Part shown: positions 14,627 through 24,869 of the stretch, in pieces
Layout of the letters: every line of letters starts with the position of its first letter
Position numbering within the stretch: the stretch's first letter is position 1
Origin: Phaffia rhodozyma
Taxonomy: Eukaryota > Basidiomycota > Tremellomycetes > Cystofilobasidiales > Mrakiaceae
Direction of reading: 5' to 3'
DNA length: 64,000 nt
Assembly (NCBI GenBank): GCA_014706385.1
Contig: JACGZH010000003.1
Span: forward strand, 1,381,501-1,445,500
Made by a program: the position numbers and the translations under genes
Notes under the pieces: model-generated
The model's database searches: none
Told to the model about the DNA's origin: nothing
Seen by the model: only the letters and a program-made list of their open reading frames with translations

Positions 14627-15013
14627 GTTGGTTCCAGAAATAATGTGGTGGCGGTGGTGGTGGTGGTGGTAGTGGTAATAGAGATTAGGGTAGAGCTAAC
14701 GATGGTTCTTATAGAAAAAACAAAGAGGCTTGATGGATGTTCAAGACCCAACTAGAAGAGCGGGATGTCTGAGATGGGCAATGTTAAAAACACGATGGCG
14801 GCCGAGCATATGCATCGAGAGATTGCACGAGATTCTTAGTTTTTTCTCATTTGGCTGACTAAGCAGTAAACAATGAGCGCATACATTCACTTTGTACATT
14901 CAATGCTCTCAATCCCATTCATACTCCCCGCCCCATTCGTGCTTCTCCACGCTTCGTACTTGCCGTCCTCTTGCACGACTGCGTCTTGGATGGTGACCAT
15001 TTGCATACTTGTA
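14627..15013. other. Spacer between the GMD start and the 3' end of NUP84
   Basis: About 390 bp. It holds the GMD promoter, with a (GGT)n-like run at 14650-14672 just upstream of the ATG, and the 3' region of the nucleoporin gene. A plus-phase-shifted reading of 14920-15013 on the minus strand could extend the nucleoporin if an unseen splice exists. Confidence 0.4.
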
Positions 15014-18000
15014 TCAAGACGAAAGACCTCTGACGACCTGAGCAAAGCTTAATGGAGCGCGAAACGGATCGTCCGGTCTCGGACCACCAAGTCCTTCTCT
15101 GTCTGGCTTTTGATCTTGCAGACAAGCCATACTCGTCTGGCTTACCAAGTCTAGATAGTCTGCCAATCGGTTGCGAGTGTTGGAATTTGGCAAAGGAATG
15201 AACCTGAAACGGAAGACGGATTGAAAGTAAGACACGAGACGGTAAGAAATCGTAGGGCATGTCAGATGAGAGATGGCTGAACCCAGAAGGATGCACACTC
15301 ACTCAACATAGAGCTTGGTCTCTTCGTTCGCCAATAGAACAGGCAGCTCCAGCGCCTTTCCGAGGTTCCTATAAATTTTGATGAAAGATTATTACAAGCA
15401 ACTGACTTGAGTTATCGGATGATCTCTTTGCCATTTATTCGAACGGTAGGGTTAAAAAAAGGGAAACACTTACTGAGGAATGATGTCTCGGGTATCAACC
15501 AACAGGGTATGCACTCTGAACACAAGCTCTGGAACGAACAAGTGTCGAACTCGAGCTAACTCTATGGATCGTTGTGATTCTGTAGTGACCACAAACATTT
15601 CAAGTCATCAGTCATTTCCTTCCAATGAATCCACATACTCCACGTGGTTATCTCTTACCTTCTTCGCTCTCGGCATCCAGTCCAAGGCGGAGCCAATCCG
15701 ATTTGAGGAGATCAAGTGTCGATGTATAGGCCCTATCCACCAAAGACTATAATGAAGACAGAGACAGAGGCATAGCAGATATACTCAGATTTAGACAAAA
15801 TCTCTCTCGAGAACTGAAACGATAAGGCATCCTCACTGTAAAGTTCTTCTGCCATTCAAGTTGATCGATCTTCAAAGTTCTGTATGGCCCCCATCACATT
15901 GTTATCGACAGAACCAAATATCATCAGTCAACCTTTCTGTATCCATCACATCCGGACAAGGAAAGAAAACACAAACGTACCCTGCCCGAGGCCGCGTCGT
16001 CATCATCTCCACGCACTTCGTCAACGCACCTAGAACCTCAAACAGTTCGATGTGCTGCAGGTACTCGTTTGCGAAACTTGACAACTCACTTTCTCCCTCC
16101 GGTTCGTCACCTAACACGGATGACGAAGATGAAGGAGACGATGCGTGTTTGATCGAGAAATCAAGAAGCTTTCTCGGTAGCTCAAGTAAAAGTTCTTTTG
16201 CGGCGTGTACTTTGCCAGAGGCTATCGCGAACGAACGACCAAACAACAAGAGCGTCAGTCTGATACAAAAGTGCAAGATCGCTAAGTTCTTCAACTGTAA
16301 AAGAAAGAAAGAAAGAGAGGAACGTACCCAAGAAGTATCGGACGAGCGCATTCGACTGGATAAGCGCCTCGGGGAATGTCTCATCGCTGACTGTTAACCA
16401 TTCCAACGATCGGATCAAAATCCAATCTTGGCCGCCTTCGATGACATTCGTATCGAAATCAGTGATATCGGGCTCGGGATGTTCCAGTCCGGGAAGCGCT
16501 ATGAATGCTTCGCCCATGATGAGCCTGACGGTAATCTTCGCCACCTCGACCAGATCCAGCCCATTCTCTTTCGCTCGGAAAAGAGCAACACTCTTTTCTT
16601 CTTTAGACACCCTCGGGTTCATGTCTATTTTACAGAAAAAAGCAAACAAAAACGAAACAAAGAAAACAAATGTGAGCAGGACAAATTCCCTTGGAAGAGA
16701 AAAACAGCAAGCGTAAGGTCACATACCCTTGAGGAACCGACTATAACTCTCCTCCGCGTGTCTCTCGCCCAAACTTCCAGCATACACAGCCACTAGCTCG
16801 GTCCGGCCTTCTTTCTCCAAGACATCCAGATAAGCTTGGAGGATTATGTTGGCAAACTCAACTGGAGGTGATTTATCTAGAAGTCGAAGGTACAGAACGA
16901 GATGGGCAAAGAACCGAAGTAGTTGGGAGTACAAGCTTTTTAAACCCATGTTTGATATCAGATGTCAGCTTGGGTCACACAATCTCGCAACACTAAGAAT
17001 CGTTCCAGACAAGTAAATCCCTTACTGAGGAGCGACGCTTTGTTTGATACGGGGAACAGAATCTGCAAACTGAGAGAACAAGATGTCCGTCCGACCAAGG
17101 ATGATGTACATCATAGCCATCCTGTAAGGATCCCTCGCGGCCGCGCTGATGAACAGAGGAATGAACAGCCACGAATTTGATTAATCCATATCACACAGAC
17201 ACAGAATCAGACATCAAACCGAAGAGAAGAGAAAAGAAGAGTAGCTTACGCGACGCCATCACGTTCTATCTGCATGACAGACTTGAAAACCTCCTCTAAT
17301 CCTGATGACTTTCCTCCTTCGCTCTCCCCTTCGCCAGACTCGGGCACACCTAACTCTTCCGCCCAGAACCCTCCCAGTTCCTTCAACTTGCGATCAATTC
17401 TGTTCGCCGCGCCGTAAGCGAGAACAGAACAATCGGTGCCGAGTAAGGGGTCAGCAGGCAGACGAGCAGACAGAAACAAGAAAAGAGACTCGTGGACAGA
17501 ACATACCGGTCCTCGATTCGTGCATTAATTCGTGCCCAGACATGGTCTTCCCAGCTTCTACACACGGGTAGAACGGCGGGCAGGTAACCAGTCAGGATGC
17601 CATATAGAGCTCGTTCATATACCGGTAGTTTATCCTAATAGACAGAAACAACGACAGTGCGACGATCAACCGACTGGCTCTGGTTGATTGTTGTGCGGTA
17701 TACTCACATTGGTAGCCACAGCGCGTCCAATCTTCTTCCACAATGTTCTATTTCGGTTTCCGACTTCAGCATCATTCATATCACCCTGAATCTCTTGATC
17801 CTCTACGTCCATCCCGGCTTCATCTTTTTCATCTTTTCAACCAAGACGCCGAAAGACACGCCCCCACAGTGAATTAGTGGCATTCAATCAGCGTTGACGT
17901 TTGAACATGTACGATTCTGACGCGAAATCAAAAGAAGAGCTACTAACTTAGGCCGCTAACCCACCATCCAGAGCCACCTCCCACCAAGCTAGCTCCCAGC

Positions 18001-19274
18001 CATGACTGATCGTTTGCTCGGCACAGAGCAGCACATTCATCGGATAGACCGTATCGGAGGTATGTGAACAAGGCAGGAAGGAGCGACAGGGTGTGGTTCT
18101 ACAAGCAAACCGAGCGTCCGTTCAAAAACAAAAGATGTCAGACGAGGGCAATGAATCATCACGTTCAGACACTCTAACGCATCAAGATATCCGATAAGGT
18201 GTGTCTAGAGCTACGCAAGCTAGCCGTTTTCGGAAAGAAGCCTACAGAAACTGACGACAAACAACGACGATGAAGGAACAAAGCTCTTACATGATCTTCA
18301 GGCGCCAGCTCGCCTCCTCCTCTGACACCAACCTGTCGAACAGGCGCATCCGGATCCAACGCCCTGACCAAGTCCTTCTGCCTGGGCCCGCCGGCGGTGA
18401 CTTTTCCTCTCTTCAGCGCCGCCTTACTAGCAACCCAACCGCCTTCTCTTCTTTCGACCATCCCGAACGGACTTCTCCATGGATCAGGAGTCATGAAATG
18501 ACGATGAATGAGTACCCATTCAGCTAGCTCGGTGTCTTCAGAGATGATGTGTTGGATGACAGTTAGCGGGGGCGTGTAAGGATTGTGGTTGAGGAGCTCT
18601 TGGGGAGACACTGTAGGTGATGGTGGTCGGAGTCGATCCCTAGTTTTTGATTTATTTGCATGACATTGAAATAGAACCAAATGACCACCGGTGAAGGCGC
18701 CGAATCAGCCCCAACAGACTCGGAAGGAGAGAAGGAGGAAGAGAGGACTTACGAGAGGAGCGAATGCATCAACTTCCAAGCGGATAGTTCGAGTGAGAGC
18801 GATTGAATCTCTTCCTCCGTCGTGATTTGTGTAGCCGTAGGAGACAACTTTGCTGCTACCCTGTTTTGGTTCAAGAGTAATTCCCAATGATCAACCGTAT
18901 GCAACCGATGAGTGTTGATCAGCCCTCATGTTCACCGAAGCAGCGTTTATAAGTCTCGATTCAAGACGAAGAATCGGCTCATTCTGGTGTATGGATCTGG
19001 TCTCCATGACCTGATTCGTCACGCTATCCATACAGGCTGACTCTCCTGGTTTCTTATAAAGCTTCACATTCCCAAATAAGAAAGAAAGGGTATTAAACAC
19101 GTACATTTCTTCCAACACGCTCGCAAACCGTATACCGAGTCCTCGTTGATCATCCAATAGATCGTCCAGTTCTGGAGAGGATTGCTTAGCACCTGACGGT
19201 CCTGCCAGCGAACATGATGACAGTATGGAAGCAAAAGCCTGGAACGGCTCTGCTGACGAAGAAGCCACGTCCAT
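15014..19274 (-). CDS. NUP84: Nucleoporin NUP84/NUP107 of the Y-complex scaffold
   Basis: Alpha-helical member of the Nup84/Nup107-160 (Y) complex of the nuclear pore. The start is MDVASSSAEPFQAF at 19274; exon 1 is 19274-19105 and exon 2 is 18860-18753, joined in phase to SLELSAWKLMHSLL. Later exons show the family's helices: LTVIQHIISEDTELAEW, VASKAALKRG, KDLVRALDPDAPVRQ, ELAPEDH (18680-18260); DPYRMAIMYIILGRTDIL (about 17170-17080); LLRFFAHLVLYLRLL, the strongest Nup107 match (about 16915); then EWLTVSDETFPEALIQSNAL, ALVRYFLG and a helical C-terminus ending near DPFRAPLSFAQVV. There are more than ten introns; I placed only part of them exactly. The end at 15014 is the stop in the best frame. 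Confidence 0.85.
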
Positions 19275-19739
19275 GTGGGTGTATATGTACGTGTGTATCT
19301 GTTTGTCGAGGGCTCAAAGAAGGAATGTCTCGAACACTTGATTTTGGTTGATAGAGCGTTTTGAATAGAATCAGAATTAGAGATGATGGGTGAACTTCGA
19401 ATGTAACCTTGGTTACGCTTTGGTTACAACACATGCCAGTACGACTTGCCGTGTGATAAGATGAAGTCTTTTTTCTTTGAAGAGAGAGTAAAGCCACAGG
19501 GGGCAAGGGACGGAGAGGACATGAATGGTTTTAGATACATTAAGATCAAGTAAGATAGGCAAAGATAGAAGACAAAGAGGAACAGAGAGACCGTTTTAAA
19601 GACTTGTGTTCCCGCGAATATATATATCAAGGGGATCTTTGTGTCTAACAAGCCGTCCTTCTACAAAAGAGGATAGATGGTATTCTCGAGAAGATTGTTT
19701 GACACGAGCAAGCTTGAAGCGCGACCCTGTCAATTTCAT
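19275..19739. promoter_or_regulatory. Promoter region of NUP84 and 3' flank of MPC1
   Basis: The nucleoporin's upstream region faces the 3' end of MPC1. It contains an inverted GTAACC (19403-19408) / GGTTAC (19411-19416) pair and another GGTTAC at 19422-19427, about 130-155 bp before the NUP84 ATG. No TATA box was seen. Confidence 0.5.
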
Positions 19740-21239
19740 CTACTTGCCCCATCCGAACCATCCTTTAGCCTTCTTCTCCTCTTTCACAACCTCGCCCGTC
19801 AGCTCTCCAACCTTGCTCTCCACGTAATCCTTGGCGACTCCCAACTCCCTCTTGGCCTCGATTCCGATCTCCTTTGCCCTCCTCAGAGCATCCTCACCGC
19901 CAGCGGCCGCATGGTTCTTGGCAGCCTCCAAAGATCCCTGGTAATCGATGTGCTGGGCCCGAGCGAGCAAAGCAGCGGCCTCGCTCTTGGTCTTCTCAGC
20001 AAGCTGGGCAACCTCAGACTGGGCTTTGACGGAGAGCACACGAGCTTGTTCTCGGAGATGAGCGGCCTCGTTCTGAGCAGCTCGGTTGAGGGCGGCAGCC
20101 TCGTTCGAAACGGCGGAACCAACAGTAGCGGTTCCAGAAGCGGCGGCGTCCTTAGCCTGGTCGAGGGCGTTGAGGATGGCAGACTCAGGGGCGGCAGCAA
20201 GCTTTTTCTCTCGACCTATGATAGTGGATTCACAGATAAATGTTTACATGCAATACAATCAGCAGCTGAAAAGACAAGATATGGATTTCTGCAGAAAAAG
20301 CGTTTCAACTTACCTCCCATGTACCAGTAGTTGACAAACCGCGAAGTCTGAACGGCCTGGGCGGCAGCGTTTGTCATGTGGCAAGCGAACAGAAGGCTAA
20401 AATTCAGTGAAGAAAAGGATTCCACGAGCGTATGATAGAATCGGTGAAATCAGTTGAAGTAGATCGGAAAAAGGCAAGAGTTGAAGAGGATACGTACTAA
20501 TTTCTAGGCTGAACCTGCCAGGCAAAAGCCATAAAGATTGATCTGCCAGATAGAGATATCAGAAGCCGGCAATCAGTGTGCCGAACGTTTCAACAGAGGG
20601 TGAATAGCAGAACCAGACGTACGAGTATCCGGCCATGACAGGAGACATGACTCCGGAGATCATAGTCTCATCCTTCTGAATATCTGCCAAAGCGGCAAGA
20701 GGAAGACCCCAGTTGGCAACCTATATAGATCCCAGAAGATGAGAGTAATCAGGGTGTTCACCGTCAGAATCAGAGCAAGGAACGACTGGCTTTGCTCAAG
20801 AGACGTTGGCACACAGAGCGATAGCTTTGAAAAGACTTACGGGCCCCCCTATATGAAGATTACACCAAAAAGATCAGACAAGATTGAGTGAATTGGATTC
20901 TCCGTTTACTCTATTCAGGAAGAAGTACGTACAGAAGTGGGTAGAGAAGAAATAAGCTCGGCCTTGAGGCGACTTGAGCCTGTTGGGTGGTAATAGACAT
21001 AGAAAACAGTAATTGGCAATAGGTCGGACGATAAGATGGAAGAAAACCCAACACGGGTTTCATGTCCGACGACGAAAAAGAAGAAATGAGGATAAGAAAA
21101 AAGATCAGGAAAAAAGAGTGATCCAGAAAAGAGAGATGAAAGAGAGAACAAAGAGCTAGAAGATCAGTGACCCTGTCGACCCATTCCTAGATTCACAGGC
21201 CAAGAGACGGACTGACCAGTTGATAAATTGAGCAGACAT
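19740..21239 (-). CDS. MPC1: Mitochondrial pyruvate carrier subunit MPC1 with long C-terminal extension
   Basis: Inner-membrane subunit of the MPC1/MPC2 heterodimer that imports pyruvate. Seven exons from 21239 (MSAQFINW) to the last exon 20215-19740 stay in frame. The MPC core, residues 1 to about 103, is unmistakable: SPQGRAYFFSTHFWGPVANW, GLPLAALADIQKDETMISG, FMAFAWQVQPRNYLLFACH, TNAAAQAVQTSRFVNYWYM. MPC1 normally ends soon after this. Here about 155 further residues follow, very rich in Ala, Glu, Lys and Arg with regular spacing (VLSVKAQSEVAQLAEKTK, GEDALRRAKEIGIEAKREL), predicted helical or coiled-coil and amphipathic, ending KAKGWFGWGK. The junction is a normal intron (gtaag..catag, phase 1), so the tail may have been added as an exon. 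The start is divergent from the myosin light chain across 264 bp. Confidence 0.93.
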
Positions 21240-21503
21240 CCTGTTCCAGAGAAGAGCAAACGGTAAGAAGACGAGTGGAAAGATGAAGGACGAATATGAC
21301 AAAACCGAAAATGGTCTACCGGGAATTGGGAGAGTAATGGGTTAGAAGGCGAACGATCGTTACATTGGTTACGCGTGTGGTTACAGACTATCTTTCTTCT
21401 ACACGCGTCTTGTTTTCACTTTTGTCGTCTCTTCTTGATTTTCCATCACTCACAGCCATCCTCTCCCCCTGTTCTTTTGTCCTTTCTATTATATCTTTAA
21501 AAC
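21240..21503. promoter_or_regulatory. Divergent MPC1 / myosin light chain promoter with two ACGCGT boxes
   Basis: Two ACGCGT sites (21371-21376 and 21403-21408), the MluI cell-cycle-box sequence bound by MBF in yeasts, lie 96-133 bp upstream of the light-chain ATG. They are interleaved with two GGTTAC motifs (21367-21372, 21379-21384). The distance suits the light chain better than MPC1. Confidence 0.5.
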
Positions 21504-22721
21504 ATGGTGAGCACTGTTCGCTAGTGTGGTGGTGCTTGACACTTTAAAATTAATCATGTTGATTATTCGTTCTTCTGTGATTCTGTGTTGATGTTCAGTC
21601 TGCTTGTGAGTGCATATATACATCAGTTATTTTCCCTCTGTTTCCTCTATGAGCTCACTATGTTCTACCCGTTCCGACGGTCCGACTTGAGACGTTAGCT
21701 CAAGATTCAACGAAAGAGGCTTTCTTTCTCTTTGATAAAAAGGGAAGGGGCCTCATCTCGGCTGACCAGCTTGGAGATCTTCTTCGAGCACTAGGCCAGA
21801 ACCCTACTCAGGCGGAGGTCGGACAATTGACGAGCCGAGTGGGAAGTGATGGTACGTTGGTTCTTTTTGTGTTTGTTTGCGTTCTTTCTTCGTGTCTTGC
21901 TGCTCTCTTTGCTGCCTATGAGTATGCTTGTACTGTTTTCTTTGAAAACTAGAGAGGAATGTGATGAGCTGGGCTTGTGTAATGCTTCTCAGGAAGGGTT
22001 CACTTGTGAACGGCTGTTTGTGTTGACAGCAAAGAAGCTCACTCTACTTTTTCATTGGCCATGTTTGAAACACAATGTGTGTCTGCTTCCAGTCGACTAC
22101 AATACCTTTGTGCAAATCCTCAATCGGCCTGGAGGATGGGAACCGGCAGGAACTCTTGGTATGTCTATAAACCTGATTTGATTGTTTCTGCTGTGTCCAA
22201 CCACCACCGGTGAGACGAACAGCTCACGAAGCTATCATGCTCTGCTCTCCACCAGCTGAGTTTACCAAGGCATTCAAAGTGTTCGACAAGGAAGACTCTG
22301 GTCGTATTGCCGTAGGAGAGGTCAAGTATATTTTGACACAGCTTGGAGAAAAGATGGAGGAGAGTGAGGTGGAGGAGCTATTGAAGATGGCTAGTGTGAC
22401 GCCGTGAGTTATTTTCTCTCTTTCTCTCTTTCTTTCTTTTTAAGGGTTCCCTTTGCGTGTGGAGCAATCCAAATCGGACGGAACGAAGCAAGTTGTTGGA
22501 CGAGTCCATTTGCCGCGCGCCCAGATGCAGCACAGAATAACCCTAACACACTGTTTCTTTAATCCCGATCTGGCTTGTATAGTGACGGCCAAGTCAACTA
22601 CGAGGTTTGTCTTCTTCCTCTAAGTTTCTCTTGTATCTTGTGGAACCATCTGTCCTGACTGTTTCTTTGCGCTTGAATACTTATTCTCCAGGCCTTCATC
22701 AAGACAGTTCTGGCTGCTTAA
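21504..22721 (+). CDS. MLC1: Myosin essential light chain (Cdc4/Mlc1 type)
   Basis: EF-hand-fold light chain that binds IQ motifs of myosins and acts in the cytokinetic ring. Exons 21504-21506 (only ATG), 21599-21605 (7 nt), 21705-21851, 22093-22158, 22256-22403, 22583-22604 and 22692-22721 join in frame to about 140 aa, the family's usual size. Seen: [45 protein letters not shown] (the Cdc4-type NRP-G linker), [48 protein letters not shown]. The EF loops are mostly degenerate (for example the first, DKKGRGLIS, lacks the acidic spacing), as in light chains rather than calmodulin. The first two exons are microexons and would be missed by automatic prediction. Confidence 0.93.
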
Positions 22722-24869
22722 ACAGATTCCATAGATGTATTCTCAGCTTGTTTGATGAGAACGTTCTGATGTCTCGTCAACCTTCGTCGACCCGTTCTCT
22801 TCTTGCTTTTCTTCTTCTTTTCTCCCCTTTTATTTGTTTAATCTCAAATGTTTTTCTCTTTTTTTTCTTCTTCCCTTTCTCAATACACATTGAATATATA
22901 CCACATTCATTTTTCGTCTGTCTGTTTACTGTTTATTCGTATATCCCTTTCGACTGTTCTTTGGTCAACCTCTGCTCTGGGTGGGTAAGACAGAGGGGTG
23001 TAAGAGTCGTTTGACTGGCCAAGGAGCTTGCATCTACTGCGGCGGAAGCGACACTGTCTGAGATGAACGAGAGTCACACTCTAAATGAACAGAGAAGAGA
23101 AAAGAAAATCATTCTCGAGGTACTTGTTTCTGGCAAATGCGTTTGGACCTCACCCCCGAGACGGCGGTCTTCTTTATGTTTCATCTTTGAACCCATCTAC
23201 ATGACGGGATGTGGTCGTCAAGACAAACAAGACTGTGGTCTTTGGCCAGATTGCAAAGTTTGTTTACCTATCTATAAACCTATCTGTTTATCAGATCATC
23301 CTTACGAAACATAGCAGAAAAGTCTAAATGATAGGGATCGCATACTTTGGGCACGTACCCAGAGGCCCGAGTCCGGTGTGACATACAGAATTCATCCTCT
23401 TCGATACGTATCATCGTATCCTGCTGAATGATCGAGTCCATCTTATTCATTCACGGTCGAACTACAGGTTAACAGGACAAAATCATTTGTAATTCTAGGA
23501 AAACCCAGACAATCTAAGCTTGCATCCACCGAGTCTGCCAGCCAGAGAATCTTCTAGATTGTATGTTATCCAGATTAAAAGATATCAGGATGACGATTCG
23601 TGGAAGATAAATGACGAGTGGAAGATAAGCAGACGATTGAAGCAAACGAAAAGATGAGGCGGGACATGCGAAACGTTCTTTCCTTTCAGAGCTGTACGAG
23701 TTGGACGGAAAGAGGCGGGACACGTAGATTCATCGTCAAACTAAGCAAGAACCGATCTGATCTGAGCGCACCACCTGTCTTCCAAGTGTGCGTTCGTTGC
23801 AGGATTCGAGGAAAGGAGAGCGGGAATGAGAGCAAGGTGGGTTAGTTTCATCTGATAACACACAGCCAAAGCTTATGCAAATCACTCGGAGCAACATGTC
23901 TCTCATGGACAGCCAACAGCTGAATCCCTCTAGTGATTTTTTCTTTTGTTCTTGGTCCTTGGGAGGGCGGAAGCGGATATAGTCCGTGGATGTACATGTT
24001 CTCATTCATCAGCGACTGTACGTCTGACGAAACAACGCCTCGCTATCTGCCGACCTCCTTTTATTTACACACAACCATTCAAACCTTGTTTAATTGATAT
24101 CTATAGATCCACCTCCTCCATCTGTAGAGAGAGGTGGCTGACTAATCGATTTTGGTCGCGGCGAGATTTATGCTCCACGCCGATAGCATACGCATTCCAT
24201 CTCAAAGGAAGAAAAAAAAAGAGAAGGCAAAGTGCAAGTCCACCAAGATTGAGCAGAGCACGAGAGGGAGAGATGAGCAGAGAGGCTTTCCGCAGGAATG
24301 TTTACCGCGCATACGGATGAAACACCTCCCTCTCCCATGCTCTTCAGCCAGGTAAGATTCGGCAAGACACTATATTTCATCCATCTACCTGAAGCGTATG
24401 CATCTAGTTATCCTCTTGCCCACATTCAATATCTTTGGAAACTAGAACGTGGTACAGTCAGTAGTACGACTAGGAAAAGGGAGCAACGGAGAAAAAGAAT
24501 ATTAAAAAAAAAGGAAAAGAAAATAAACCATACGTTGATATATCCCAGAGAACGGAGGGGACCGCCGGCAAAACTATACCTTCGTTCCCTATTTCCACCT
24601 TGCACATATCCTTCTCGACTCGACCTTCTTCTCTCCCTGCTCCTCTTCTTTCTTTCGCTTCCTATCTTGTCACTGTTCAGTCTGCTTGTCCCTTTTCTTT
24701 ATCTGATCCTTCTAGCTATCCTTCCTATCTCGTTCCTGGAACAAAAGTCTTTTGATAAAGCTTAAAATCATATAATCACGCCCGAAGAGGCAGAAGGACG
24801 AATAAAATCCATCCTATCTCATCTATCCCAGCTTGAAGGTCGTGCCAACCTTGAAAGCCCATCTGTATA
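22722..24869. other. 2.1-kb intergenic region without a supportable gene
   Basis: It opens with the pyrimidine-rich 3' flank of the light-chain gene (to about 22970). Scattered short open frames between 23000 and 24800 show no family motif and poor splice continuity. A T/C-rich stretch at 24590-24730 may be the leader of the following gene. No tRNA B-box was recognised. Confidence 0.45.

Noticed and set aside
21504..22721. Calmodulin
   Set aside because: The EF loops lack the calcium-binding acids and the [11 protein letters not shown] linker is specific to Cdc4/Mlc1 light chains.
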